A stretch of DNA of 18,995 nt from Bacteroidota bacterium (GTDB lineage Bacteria > Bacteroidota > Bacteroidia > Bacteroidales > Paludibacteraceae): NCBI GenBank assembly GCA_017860335.1, contig JAFNAU010000024.1:1-18995 (forward strand), given 5' to 3'. Below the pieces are notes generated by a model. The model searched no databases. It was not told the origin of the DNA and worked only from the letters and a program-made list of their open reading frames with translations. Below, piece after piece: positions 7,249-15,246 of the stretch (within the stretch, counting starts at the first letter, position 1; every line of letters starts with the position of its first letter). The position numbers were made by a program, and so were the translations under genes.

Positions 7249-9033
7249 ATGTGGGAATCGGATCTATACAATTATCATCGCCGGGTAACGGATGAAGTTA
7301 AGGCTGGAACTTTGAAAATTGGAGGTGAGAATCCGGTCAGAGTTCAGTCAATGGCCAACACGAATACAAACGACATAGAAAGTTCAACAGCTCAATGTCT
7401 TAGGATAGTCGAAGCAGGTGGAGAACTAGTCAGGTTTACCACTCAGGGACTAAAGGAAGTTGAAAATCTGAACATAATTCATGCGAAGATTCGTGAAGCT
7501 GATTGTCATGTTCCGCTTGTAGCTGATGTGCATTTCAACGCGAATGTTGCCGATCTGGCAGCTCGTTACGTGGAAAAAGTAAGAATAAATCCGGGGAATT
7601 ACGTTAGCGGAATAAAAACAACTCTAACATCCGATTATACCGAGGCTGAATACCAAGAGGAATTCGAAAAAATTCGCACCAGGTTTAAAGCGTTTCTCGA
7701 CATTTGCAATACATACGGCACAGCAATTCGTATCGGAGTAAATCACGGTTCGCTGAGCGAACGGATGCTAAACCGCTGGGGTAACACTCCTGAGGGGATG
7801 GTGGAATCTTGCATGGAATTCCTTCGAATTTGCAGGGAAGAAAACTTCACCGATGTGGTCATCTCGATGAAGGCCTCTAACACCGTACTGATGATTCAGT
7901 CGGTCAGATTACTGGTAGAAACCATGGAAAAAGAAAACCTGCACTTCCCTGTTCACCTTGGCGTAACTGAAGCCGGAGACGGAGAAGATGGCCGGATTAA
8001 ATCTGCAGCAGGTATTGGAGGATTACTGGCCGAGGGTATTGGCGATACTATACGGGTTTCGCTGAGCGAAGAACCGGAAGCCGAAATACCCGTGACAAAA
8101 TTACTTAGAGACTATATTACACAGCGTGAAAGCCATGAGGCAATACGCTTAAACCCGAAATATAAAATTTCACCCTTGCAGTTAAGCAACCGAAAATCTA
8201 ACGCGGTAAAAAATATTGGCGGAGAAAATGTGCCGGTAGTTATTTCGTGTCCCTGCAACCATCAGAATTTGAAGGCGGATTATATTCTTCTGGATGAAGA
8301 AATACAAAATGCAAATGGTGAGAAATTCGGTGTTTATGCAGATAAAGCTCCGGAAGTAAAAGTTTCTGAACTTTCATTTCTGGAATTAAACTACTCTCGG
8401 CTAGACAATAAAACCCTTGAATACTTAAAAACGAATCCGCAGATAGTCATACTACTCAGTACCGACCACGTCAATCCACCCGGAGAACAAAGAGCATTTA
8501 TTCACACGCTGATATACGAAGGCTGCAATAATCCCGTTATTGTGGTTGGCAATTACCGGGAAAATGATTTGGAGTCTCTTCAAATAAAAGCCGCGGCTGA
8601 TTTAGGCATCCTCTTTGTGGATGGACTGGCCGACGGAATTCTGATAAAGAACGAAGGCAGAATTCCGGAAAATGAAGTTCTTTCAATTTCGTTTGGAATT
8701 CTTCAGGCTGCACGGGTACGGGTAAGCAAAACCGAATTCATTTCTTGCCCCGGTTGCGGCAGAACCATGTTCAACCTCCAGACCGTAGTAGCAGATATCA
8801 AAACAAAAACATCGCATCTGACCGGATTAAAAATAGGGATCATGGGATGTATCGTTAATGGTATCGGCGAAATGGCTGATGCCGATTACGGATATGTAGG
8901 TGCCGGACGCGGAAAGGTCAGCTTGTATAAAAAACAAACATGCATTGAGAAAAATGTACCCGAGAGTGAAGCTGTTGAGCGCCTGATAAATCTGATAAAA
9001 TCATACGGAGACTGGAAAGAGCCGGAATTATAA
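7249..9033 (+). CDS. ispG: 4-hydroxy-3-methylbut-2-enyl diphosphate synthase, long (insert-containing) form
   Basis: IspG (GcpE) converts methylerythritol cyclodiphosphate to HMBPP in the MEP isoprenoid pathway using a [4Fe-4S] cluster. The frame is open from 7063, but I place the start at 7249: MWESDLYNYHRRVTDEVKAG matches the normal family N-terminus, the 62 residues before it look like translated AT-rich intergenic DNA, and a -7 element lies just upstream. This gives 594 aa. The TIM-barrel domain includes RVQSMANTNTND and LVADVHFN. A long insertion domain (about 270-490) marks the plant/Bacteroidetes-type large IspG. The cluster ligands are C500 and C503 (CPGCG) and C534 (MGCIVNG), with E541 as the expected fourth ligand in NGIGE. 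All are intact. Confidence 0.96.
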   Translation: MWESDLYNYHRRVTDEVKAGTLKIGGENPVRVQSMANTNTNDIESSTAQCLRIVEAGGELVRFTTQGLKEVENLNIIHAKIREADCHVPLVADVHFNANVADLAARYVEKVRINPGNYVSGIKTTLTSDYTEAEYQEEFEKIRTRFKAFLDICNTYGTAIRIGVNHGSLSERMLNRWGNTPEGMVESCMEFLRICREENFTDVVISMKASNTVLMIQSVRLLVETMEKENLHFPVHLGVTEAGDGEDGRIKSAAGIGGLLAEGIGDTIRVSLSEEPEAEIPVTKLLRDYITQRESHEAIRLNPKYKISPLQLSNRKSNAVKNIGGENVPVVISCPCNHQNLKADYILLDEEIQNANGEKFGVYADKAPEVKVSELSFLELNYSRLDNKTLEYLKTNPQIVILLSTDHVNPPGEQRAFIHTLIYEGCNNPVIVVGNYRENDLESLQIKAAADLGILFVDGLADGILIKNEGRIPENEVLSISFGILQAARVRVSKTEFISCPGCGRTMFNLQTVVADIKTKTSHLTGLKIGIMGCIVNGIGEMADADYGYVGAGRGKVSLYKKQTCIEKNVPESEAVERLINLIKSYGDWKEPEL

Positions 9034-9120
9034 AGCTGCTTTCTAAACATATTCAGAAAATAAACGTTTACTATTTTAAAATCAAAAGAATAATTTTAAC
9101 AAAAAAAACACTCATTACCC

Positions 9121-9582
9121 ATGAAGAAATTATTTACAGCAATCATCCTGCTGACAGTACTTACAAATTTGAATATTGCTCGGGCAACCGACAAAGCCAT
9201 TGGTATCCGTGGATTAAATAATTCCGCTGAAATTTCGTTTCAAAATTCGCTGAGCAAATCCACCCGACTTGAACTTGATCTGGGGCTTTATGGACTTGAC
9301 GATCGTAATGGTTTCATACTAACAGGTATTCATCAGTGGGTCTTCGGACTTGACAAAGGTCTAAACTGGTATGTAGGACTCGGAGGTCAGTTAGGTTCAC
9401 GCTGGTACGAGAAAAACAATGTGTGGCAATCGGGTTTCGGATTGGCATTAGCAGGTCAGATTGGTATTGAATACAATTTTTCCATTCCACTACAGGTTTC
9501 ACTGGATTATCGTCCGGCGTGGTATTTAACTAACGGAGGCACTTACGACACCGTAGCTCTTGGAATTCGTTACAGATTTTAA
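9121..9582 (+). CDS. Small outer-membrane beta-barrel protein, tandem copy 1
   Basis: The 153-aa protein has a signal peptide ending near ARA-TDK (about residue 22) and a barrel-like mature part with alternating strands, ending in the aromatic signal ALGIRYRF. Landmarks shared with the next gene are DKAIGIR, the STR...D(L/F)G(L/I)Y region, LTGIHQWVFGL, GLNWY.GLG, a GQ(I/V)GIEYNFSIP strand and SLDYRP. Eight strands would fit the length. Function is unknown; no ligand motif is visible. It lies 87 nt after ispG, with only an imperfect -7 element (TAATTTTA at 9091), so read-through from ispG or a weak own promoter are both possible. Confidence 0.8.
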   Translation: MKKLFTAIILLTVLTNLNIARATDKAIGIRGLNNSAEISFQNSLSKSTRLELDLGLYGLDDRNGFILTGIHQWVFGLDKGLNWYVGLGGQLGSRWYEKNNVWQSGFGLALAGQIGIEYNFSIPLQVSLDYRPAWYLTNGGTYDTVALGIRYRF

Positions 9583-9682
9583 TCCTAACTACAAAAATCA
9601 GCTTTCGGATTTCTAATATGTTTACGTGTACAAATTCAACACGATAACAAATCAATATTTTTTAACCCTAAAAATCAACATC

Positions 9683-10138
9683 ATGAAAAAACTTTTTCTG
9701 GCCATTGCACTTCTGATTGCTTCAACAAGTATCATTCAGGCACAAACCATGGACAAAGCCATTGGTATTCGTATTACAAATGGCGCTGAGTTATCTTTTC
9801 AAAATCCGCTCGGTAGTTCTACCCGCGCTGAGGTAGATTTTGGCATTTATAGCAACAACTCCGTCTTACTCACAGGCATCCACCAATGGGTATTCGGACT
9901 GCAGGAAGGACTTAACTGGTATGCAGGACTGGGACCTCAGGTTGGACTTTGGGACAAACTGGATCATAACGGAAAACACTTTGCCCTAGGCGTTGCCGGT
10001 CAGGTGGGGATAGAATACAATTTCAGTATACCAGTTCAGGTGTCGCTTGATTATCGTCCGGGATTTACCATTATTCCTTCAGGACATAATTACAACTCTC
10101 TGCGGGCTTTAGCATTAGGTATCAGATACCGTTTTTAA
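9683..10138 (+). CDS. Small outer-membrane beta-barrel protein, tandem copy 2
   Basis: This 151-aa protein is a paralogue of the preceding gene, aligning over its whole mature length with only short gaps in loops. The frame is open from 9626, but the start is set at 9683 because MKKLFLAIALLIASTSIIQA is a complete Sec signal peptide cleaved before Q. The 19 residues upstream are not signal-like. It shares LTGIHQWVFGL, the GQVGIEYNFSIP strand, SLDYRP and the terminal ALGIRYRF with copy 1. The changes cluster in predicted extracellular loops (residues around DKLDHNGKH and TIIPSGHNYN). A strong terminator follows 27 nt later, closing the ispG-side transcription unit. Confidence 0.82.
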   Translation: MKKLFLAIALLIASTSIIQAQTMDKAIGIRITNGAELSFQNPLGSSTRAEVDFGIYSNNSVLLTGIHQWVFGLQEGLNWYAGLGPQVGLWDKLDHNGKHFALGVAGQVGIEYNFSIPVQVSLDYRPGFTIIPSGHNYNSLRALALGIRYRF

Positions 10139-10164
10139 GTATGCTGATTGCTATTTAAATACAC

Positions 10165-10204
10165 AGAAACCCTGAAAACAATTGATTTTCAGGGTTTCTT
10201 TTTT
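10165..10204 (+). terminator. Strong rho-independent terminator after the tandem barrel genes
   Basis: A perfect 14-bp stem (AGAAACCCTGAAAA / TTTTCAGGGTTTCT) with a 7-nt loop is followed by six T residues on the plus strand. It sits between two convergent genes (stops at 10138 and 10215). On the minus strand it has no good T run, so it serves mainly the plus-strand unit. Confidence 0.9.
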
Positions 10205-10214
10205 ATTGTTAAGC

Positions 10215-12209
10215 TTATTGTGCCGAACCGGTAAGATTAATTATCTTATCCGGAAGTCCACCACCTGTAATGGTGAGAACAGCAGTATGAGTTCCGGCAG
10301 TGAGCGGTTTGTAAGTTACCAATAAATCAAATCCGGAAGTTGAATTGGCATTTGCCTGAGGTATGCTAGCGGCATTCACTGTAAAATAATCAGCATTGGT
10401 ACCGGATAAAGTAACTGTGAGATTTCCGTTAATACCCGTAGTTACTATATTCAGATTCTTGGGATTAGTTTTACCGGCTACGGTAAGCGGATAAGTAAGT
10501 TGACTGCTAATCACACCCAGTTTTATTTTGGGTTGCAAGCCACCCATCAGTTTAAAGGTGACATTTTCGGCAGTTTTGGCAATTTCGGTGATATTCCGGT
10601 TAATGGAATTACCGTCCCAGGTTGTCGGGGTAAAACTACCCGATGTAAATGCATCTCCCGGAGTGGTTGTAGAACCGGACAAAGGTTGCAAATATACCCT
10701 CATGTGGCTTGCCTGAGTTTGTGTGCTTTCGGTGTAATTATTTGGTCCATTGTTTTCCCAAGCTGTCTTATCATAATCGATATGCCAGATTAGCATACCA
10801 TCAGAAGGGATGGTAGTAAAGTTGCCATTAGCATCAATCAGCTGACCTAAATAAGTATCCCAACCCGTATGTTTACGGTATTCAACCATAAAGAATTCAG
10901 CTGGTTTTGGGTCCGCTCCATTCAGGTCATGAGTATTTGAAGAGAGAAGATAAGCCTGATTATCTGTGTTTGCAGGTATGGTTGTTCCCTGATATAAGGG
11001 CAGCAGTGTCACCACGTTTGCCGGCTGATTAAGCTCTATGGGCGTGGAATAACCGAGATAAAACCGATCGTACGATGAATATACAGGTGGAGTATTTCCC
11101 TGATTCAGATAAGCTCCCTGATCCATAACACTCCAGGTATTTAGTGTATTATCCTGATTCGAAGACGTGTCGTAGTAATCGGGCAGACCAAGCACATGTC
11201 CGAATTCGTGACAGAATGTACCGATACCACACATTTTCGAATCGCTGGCGCCTTTCAGTTCCGACGTACAGGCATAATCCATGATTTTCTTTTCGTCGAA
11301 GGTAATGGAAGCTACGGTACCGGAATAATTACCATCGATTCCGTAGGTTACTGTAGGATAAATTCCCCAGCGATGCGGCCAAACTGTATCATCGCCCCCA
11401 TACTCAGCCTCGTTGTAACCGGCATAATATACGAATACATTATCCACGTATCCGTCGTTATCGGTATCGTACTGCGAAAAGTCCACACCATTTTCATCAG
11501 CGACTTTGCAGGCATCCACAATCATCTGTAAAGGATCTTTATCATTGCCATCCGAATCATTACCACCATAAACTGACATATTTGAAGGGAGATTAAACGG
11601 CCCTACTACATCAAACTGGGGTGCAAACTTACCATACGAACAGGCCATAAAATAATCTTTTGCCGAACCTGTACCGTTGTTTTCACTATATCCGGACTGG
11701 TTGAGCAAGTTGGTGAACGCCGTCTGGCTGGATGGTACCACAAACGAATTATCTTTGAAATTGACCAGAATAATCAGCGATTTGCCGGAACCTGTAACCG
11801 GGAAAGCTCTTTTCATTACAGCAGCATTCTGCCGTACTGATTTAACTTTCCTGAGACCAACCTGAAGTTTCGTTTCCAGTTTCTCGGGCATACGCACCAA
11901 ATATTTGTTGTCGGTTGCCGGACGTACCGAGGGATCTCTGGCAATCTGCGTACCGGCAACGATTTTTCCCCGTGTATCGATACTGGCATAGGTATAATAA
12001 CCGCTGGCAATCTTCTTAACAATATAATTGTCTTCGGTAGTGGTGTAATGATGAAACTCGTCGCCATGATTTCGAATATTCAATGACGATCCATCGGGCT
12101 GAGTGATTTTGATTGCTCCGGGATAGGCTCTGATTGCAAAAGCGTTCAAAGCAGGAAAGATAACCAACATTGCAACAAAAACTGTTTTAATTAAAAAGGA
12201 GGGTTTCAT
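10215..12209 (-). CDS. Secreted M6-family (immune inhibitor A-like) zinc metalloprotease
   Basis: The 664-aa protein starts with a Sec signal peptide (to about A25). An N-terminal propeptide-like region (30-130) with the NIRNHGDEFHHYTTTEDNYI segment is typical of Bacteroidetes M6 proteases. The catalytic domain has the zinc motif HEFGHVLGLPD with H334, E335, H338 and D344, followed by the Met-turn-like WSVMDQG at about 359-365. A DTDNDGYVD motif near 248-256 resembles a calcium loop. A C-terminal Ig-like domain (about 555-664, with ISSQLTYPLTVAG and FTVNAASIP) belongs to the ASPM/HYDIN-like type often attached to exported enzymes. No type IX secretion C-terminal signal is obvious, so Sec-only export, or another sorting route, is possible. 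Substrate is unknown. A very good promoter precedes it. Confidence 0.9.
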   Translation of the reverse strand: MKPSFLIKTVFVAMLVIFPALNAFAIRAYPGAIKITQPDGSSLNIRNHGDEFHHYTTTEDNYIVKKIASGYYTYASIDTRGKIVAGTQIARDPSVRPATDNKYLVRMPEKLETKLQVGLRKVKSVRQNAAVMKRAFPVTGSGKSLIILVNFKDNSFVVPSSQTAFTNLLNQSGYSENNGTGSAKDYFMACSYGKFAPQFDVVGPFNLPSNMSVYGGNDSDGNDKDPLQMIVDACKVADENGVDFSQYDTDNDGYVDNVFVYYAGYNEAEYGGDDTVWPHRWGIYPTVTYGIDGNYSGTVASITFDEKKIMDYACTSELKGASDSKMCGIGTFCHEFGHVLGLPDYYDTSSNQDNTLNTWSVMDQGAYLNQGNTPPVYSSYDRFYLGYSTPIELNQPANVVTLLPLYQGTTIPANTDNQAYLLSSNTHDLNGADPKPAEFFMVEYRKHTGWDTYLGQLIDANGNFTTIPSDGMLIWHIDYDKTAWENNGPNNYTESTQTQASHMRVYLQPLSGSTTTPGDAFTSGSFTPTTWDGNSINRNITEIAKTAENVTFKLMGGLQPKIKLGVISSQLTYPLTVAGKTNPKNLNIVTTGINGNLTVTLSGTNADYFTVNAASIPQANANSTSGFDLLVTYKPLTAGTHTAVLTITGGGLPDKIINLTGSAQ

Positions 12210-12236
12210 TTTAAAAAAATTTTGATTTAAAGGTCA

Positions 12237-12267
12237 CAAATATATGACTTCCATTTGAATTTGCAAA
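12237..12267 (-). promoter_or_regulatory. Promoter of the M6 protease gene (TTTG-N19-TATATTTG)
   Basis: On the minus strand TTTG at 12267-12264 and TATATTTG at 12244-12237 are separated by 19 nt, an exact Bacteroidetes -33/-7 pair. The -7 box ends 27 nt before the ATG, predicting a leader of about 20 nt. It is the best promoter in the window with ssrA. Confidence 0.75.
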
Positions 12268-12292
12268 CATTTAACACCTTAAACATTCATAC

Positions 12293-12325
12293 AAAAAGAG
12301 CTGTCGAAAAAGGACAGCTCTTTTT
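12293..12325 (-). terminator. Terminator of the coiled-coil protein gene
   Basis: A perfect 13-bp inverted repeat (AAAAAGAGCTGTC / GACAGCTCTTTTT) with a 7-nt loop starts one base after the stop codon at 12327. The stem's A/T arms supply five T on either strand, so it could stop transcription in both directions. Only the minus-strand gene ends here. Confidence 0.85.
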
Positions 12326-12326
12326 G

Positions 12327-12656
12327 TTATTCATTTTTTGGCGTATCAGGACTTTCAGAGGCTTTGTCTTTGTCGATTTTTTCTTTCACACTATTAAATG
12401 TTTGCTTCATTTGTTTCAGGATTAACTCTGTACCTTCTTTCACTTCGTCCCATGCTTCGTCAGCTGTACCTGCCAATTCAGCCAGCCTGGTTTTGCCTTC
12501 AGCAATTTTGGGCTCCAACTCCCTGATTTTTTCCTGGTATTCTGCCTGCAAATCAGTTGCTACGTTCTGTACTTTTATCTTCAGGTCTTCAAGATCAGTT
12601 TTCAAATCTTCGAACTGTGCATCTACTTTTTGTCGATAAGATGATTTTTCTTCCAT
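12327..12656 (-). CDS. Small acidic coiled-coil protein of unknown function
   Basis: The protein is 109 aa, cytoplasmic by prediction (no signal peptide or membrane helix), highly charged and almost wholly helical. Residues 8-60 are heptad-like (FEDLKTDLEDLKIKVQNVAT) and 60-95 amphipathic (EEGTELILKQMKQTF-like periodicity), with a disordered, charged tail (KASESPDTPKNE). The start is the ATG at 12656 (MEEKSSYRQ); a TTG two codons earlier is open but less likely. A TATGTTTG -7 element lies 33 nt upstream and a strong terminator follows, so it is its own transcription unit downstream of corA. It resembles generic apolipoprotein-like or stress-type helical proteins, but I recognise no family. 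Confidence 0.75.
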   Translation of the reverse strand: MEEKSSYRQKVDAQFEDLKTDLEDLKIKVQNVATDLQAEYQEKIRELEPKIAEGKTRLAELAGTADEAWDEVKEGTELILKQMKQTFNSVKEKIDKDKASESPDTPKNE

Positions 12657-12688
12657 AAACAAACTTTTTATTGATAAGTATTATTCAG

Positions 12689-12696
12689 CAAACATA
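12689..12696 (-). promoter_or_regulatory. Bacteroidetes-type -7 element of the coiled-coil gene
   Basis: The minus-strand sequence TATGTTTG matches TAnnTTTG and lies 32 nt before the ATG at 12656. The -33 region is only T-rich. It implies that the gene can be expressed independently of corA. Confidence 0.45.
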
Positions 12697-12755
12697 ATCA
12701 TCTGATAATAAAATCGGAGAAAAAACAGGTTAAAAAACACGAAAACCGGAAAGAT

Positions 12756-13703
12756 TTACAACCATTTTTTTCTCCGGAAGTACCATAGTACTGCTCCTGA
12801 GAACGCCACCATCAGGAATAGGGAGAACGGGTAACCATAAGCCCAATTCAGTTCGGGCAAAATCTTGAAGTTCATCCCATAAATACTTGCTATAAGCGTG
12901 GGCGGCAGAAATATGACAGACACCACGGTAAATATCTTGATGATTTTATTTTGCTGTAAATTAACCAAACCAAGAAAAGTATCCTGGAGGTAGTCCAGAC
13001 GATCGAAGCCAAAGCGAGTATATTCGAACAACGAATTGATATCCTTGATAATCATGCTCAGGCGCGGCAGCAATTCAGCCGGGAACACATCGCTTTTAAG
13101 CATGCTGGATATTACGCGTTGCTTATCAATTATTGTCTGACGGATAATCATCACCTTTTCCTGCAAGTCCTTGATACGTATGAGGATATCTTCATCCAGA
13201 TCATCTTCACGGTTCAGGGTTTTACTGAGGTTGGTAATGAGGTCGGTGGTATCTTCGATAACATCGGCATCGTATTCCACACGGGTTTCGAGCAGCGCCA
13301 CCAGTACATGATATCCTGTCGGGAAACTTCGGGTGCTGGCAAATATTTTCTTCACGGTTTCGTTGAATGAGCGCAGATCAGCATCGCGAACAGACACGAG
13401 TATTCCATTCTTCAGGATAAACGAAACGGGTTCGAGCGTGAAATTATCCATCATGAAATTGGTATTGGCAACTATGCCGTCGTCGGTTTCGATATAGCGC
13501 GAACTCATCTCAATTTCTTCTATTTCTTCGTCTTCCTGAATGTAGATTTTCAGGAACTGTTCGAGGCGGCTTTCTACATCAAGCGCTACATCGTTAAGGT
13601 CGATCCATATAATATTCTTCAGATCAATTTTCGGGAGGATATCGAGGCTTTTCGATATTTTTACTTTACCATCTTCGTGATAAAAAAGTCTTAATTCTGA
13701 CAT
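12756..13703 (-). CDS. corA: CorA-family magnesium/divalent cation transporter
   Basis: CorA forms a pentameric inner-membrane Mg2+ channel. The 315-aa protein has a large N-terminal cytoplasmic domain with acidic stretches (QEDEEIEEIEMSSRYIETDD), a long helical stalk (about 165-255), and two C-terminal transmembrane helices. The signature YGMNF is at 275-279, at the end of the first helix. The loop after it (KILPELNWAYG) carries the acidic residue expected near the pore entrance, and the basic tail RRKKWL is typical. Length is normal. It lies 116 nt downstream of rsmA on the same strand. No Mg2+-sensing leader or other riboswitch was recognised in that gap. Transport of Co2+ or Ni2+ is also known in the family. 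Confidence 0.94.
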   Translation of the reverse strand: MSELRLFYHEDGKVKISKSLDILPKIDLKNIIWIDLNDVALDVESRLEQFLKIYIQEDEEIEEIEMSSRYIETDDGIVANTNFMMDNFTLEPVSFILKNGILVSVRDADLRSFNETVKKIFASTRSFPTGYHVLVALLETRVEYDADVIEDTTDLITNLSKTLNREDDLDEDILIRIKDLQEKVMIIRQTIIDKQRVISSMLKSDVFPAELLPRLSMIIKDINSLFEYTRFGFDRLDYLQDTFLGLVNLQQNKIIKIFTVVSVIFLPPTLIASIYGMNFKILPELNWAYGYPFSLFLMVAFSGAVLWYFRRKKWL

Positions 13704-13819
13704 GATTTTTCTCTCCTTTCTTTTTTACCAAAACAGAACTCCGAACTTCTGATTTGATATTCATTTTGGGAACTGGAATTAATAAGACCCTTGCTTTTCA
13801 CAAAGTTGGGAGAAGCGTG

Positions 13820-14608
13820 CTACCGGTTCTCTTTCAGAGCTTTTTCCACCATCTGTGTAAGCTGAACGAATTCAGCCACACCCAGTTGTTCGGGACGTTT
13901 GTCGAAAATGGAATCGACATACATGGAACTTTCTTTGGGGACGAGAGGTTTCAGTGAATTGCGCATGGTCTTTCGGCGCTGGTTAAAGGCTGTTTTCACT
14001 ACGGTTCGGAAGAGTTTCTCGTCGCAATCGAGATGTTGCACTTCGTTTCGTGTAAAGCGAATAACAGCCGATTTGACCTTCGGCGGAGGGTCAAAAACCT
14101 GTTCTGATACGGTGAAGAGATAATCGGTTGTATAAAATGCCTGCATCAGCACACTCAGGATGCCATATGCTTTTTTGCCCGGTGCCGAAGCAATACGCTC
14201 CGCCACTTCCTTCTGAATCATTCCGGACACATAAGGGATACGATCGCGGTAGTCGAGTACCTTGAAAAATATCTGGCTCGAAATGTTGTAGGGGAAATTG
14301 CCGATGATACAGAATTTATCGGGATAAAGTGCCAAAAGATCCATTTTCAGGAAATCGCCTTCGATGACCTTCAGCTGCGGATAATGCAGGTGAAGATAAT
14401 CGACCGACTCGCGGTCAATTTCGACGGCAGTTAAATCAACGAGGGGATTTTGGAGCAGATATTGAGTCAGGACACCCATTCCGGGTCCGACTTCAAGCAC
14501 GGGCATTACCTGACTGAGAGGTAAACTCTCTGCTATACGACGGGCTATTTCCTTGTCTTTGAGGAAATGCTGTCCCAAGTATTTCTTTGCGCGTACTTGT
14601 TGTGTCAT
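13820..14608 (-). CDS. rsmA: 16S rRNA (adenine1518/1519-N6)-dimethyltransferase
   Basis: RsmA (KsgA) dimethylates two adjacent adenines in helix 45 of 16S rRNA late in 30S assembly, using S-adenosylmethionine. The 262-aa protein has the family start AKKYLGQHFLKDKEIARRI, the SAM loop VLEVGPGMGVLTQYL (about 37-51), the acidic ribose-binding E63 in AVEID, and the catalytic motif as NFPY at 104-107 where NLPY is more usual. NFPY is common in Bacteroidetes. The C-terminal region with FDPPPKVKSAVIRF and FNQRRKTMRNSLK is complete. It is divergent from the gtrA-like gene with 134 nt between. Loss of function is known to give kasugamycin resistance in other bacteria. Confidence 0.96.
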   Translation of the reverse strand: MTQQVRAKKYLGQHFLKDKEIARRIAESLPLSQVMPVLEVGPGMGVLTQYLLQNPLVDLTAVEIDRESVDYLHLHYPQLKVIEGDFLKMDLLALYPDKFCIIGNFPYNISSQIFFKVLDYRDRIPYVSGMIQKEVAERIASAPGKKAYGILSVLMQAFYTTDYLFTVSEQVFDPPPKVKSAVIRFTRNEVQHLDCDEKLFRTVVKTAFNQRRKTMRNSLKPLVPKESSMYVDSIFDKRPEQLGVAEFVQLTQMVEKALKENR

Positions 14609-14742
14609 ATCGCTGATGATGGTCGTCAGGGTAAGGATAATAGTTTGATAAACCTAAACTTTCGGCCGGATTTCTGCCACAAAACACGACTTTTCCTTTT
14701 TATCATTTTCAAACACACAATATAATCACCTCAACCACCACG

Positions 14743-15246
14743 ATGCGAAAGTTTCTCATTCTTACAGGTAAACTGATCAGTGACATGATTGATTTCTTCT
14801 ATCCGCCGTTCCGAAGATATTTCAGCCTGCAATTCTTTCGCTATGGAGTATCGGGAGCCGCCAACATCCTGTTCGACTGGGGATTATTTTCCTTTATATA
14901 TAATGTTGTACTACAGAAACAGATGATGAATCTGGAAGTTGTCACGCTGAGTTCTCCTATTGCCGCGCTATTTATCACCTTTCCCGTTACATTCTTTTCC
15001 GGCTTCCTGCTACAGAAATATGTCACTTTTACCGATTCTGATTTGAGAGGGCATAAACAGTTGGCACGATATATGCTGGTCGTAGCGGCCAATTTACTGA
15101 TCAACTATACAGGTTTGAAGATATTGAACGGAGTGCTGGGTCTCTGGCCTCTCGGTTCCAAAATGATTATTACCATTATCACAACCATATTCAGCTATTT
15201 TTCTCAAAAGAAATTTACTTTCAGGATTAAAAATGAAGGAAAGTAA
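14743..15246 (+). CDS. GtrA-like membrane protein
   Basis: The 167-aa protein has a short cytoplasmic start and four predicted transmembrane helices (about 33-53, 69-89, 107-127 and 135-153). It carries the family hallmarks FFRYGVSGAANILFDWGLFS near the first helix and the C-terminal FSYFSQKKFTF, matching the usual 'NF.ls.kfVF' ending. GtrA-type proteins are thought to help flip or handle polyprenyl-phosphate-linked sugars during surface glycan modification. The exact substrate is unknown here and no glycosyltransferase lies beside it. The stop codon overlaps the next start by 14 nt, so the two genes are translationally coupled. Confidence 0.88.
   Translation: MRKFLILTGKLISDMIDFFYPPFRRYFSLQFFRYGVSGAANILFDWGLFSFIYNVVLQKQMMNLEVVTLSSPIAALFITFPVTFFSGFLLQKYVTFTDSDLRGHKQLARYMLVVAANLLINYTGLKILNGVLGLWPLGSKMIITIITTIFSYFSQKKFTFRIKNEGK

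Noticed and set aside
13704..13819. Mg2+ riboswitch (M-box) or sensing leader upstream of corA
   Set aside because: The 116-nt gap from rsmA shows no long conserved stem set or terminator/antiterminator pair; no support in sequence.
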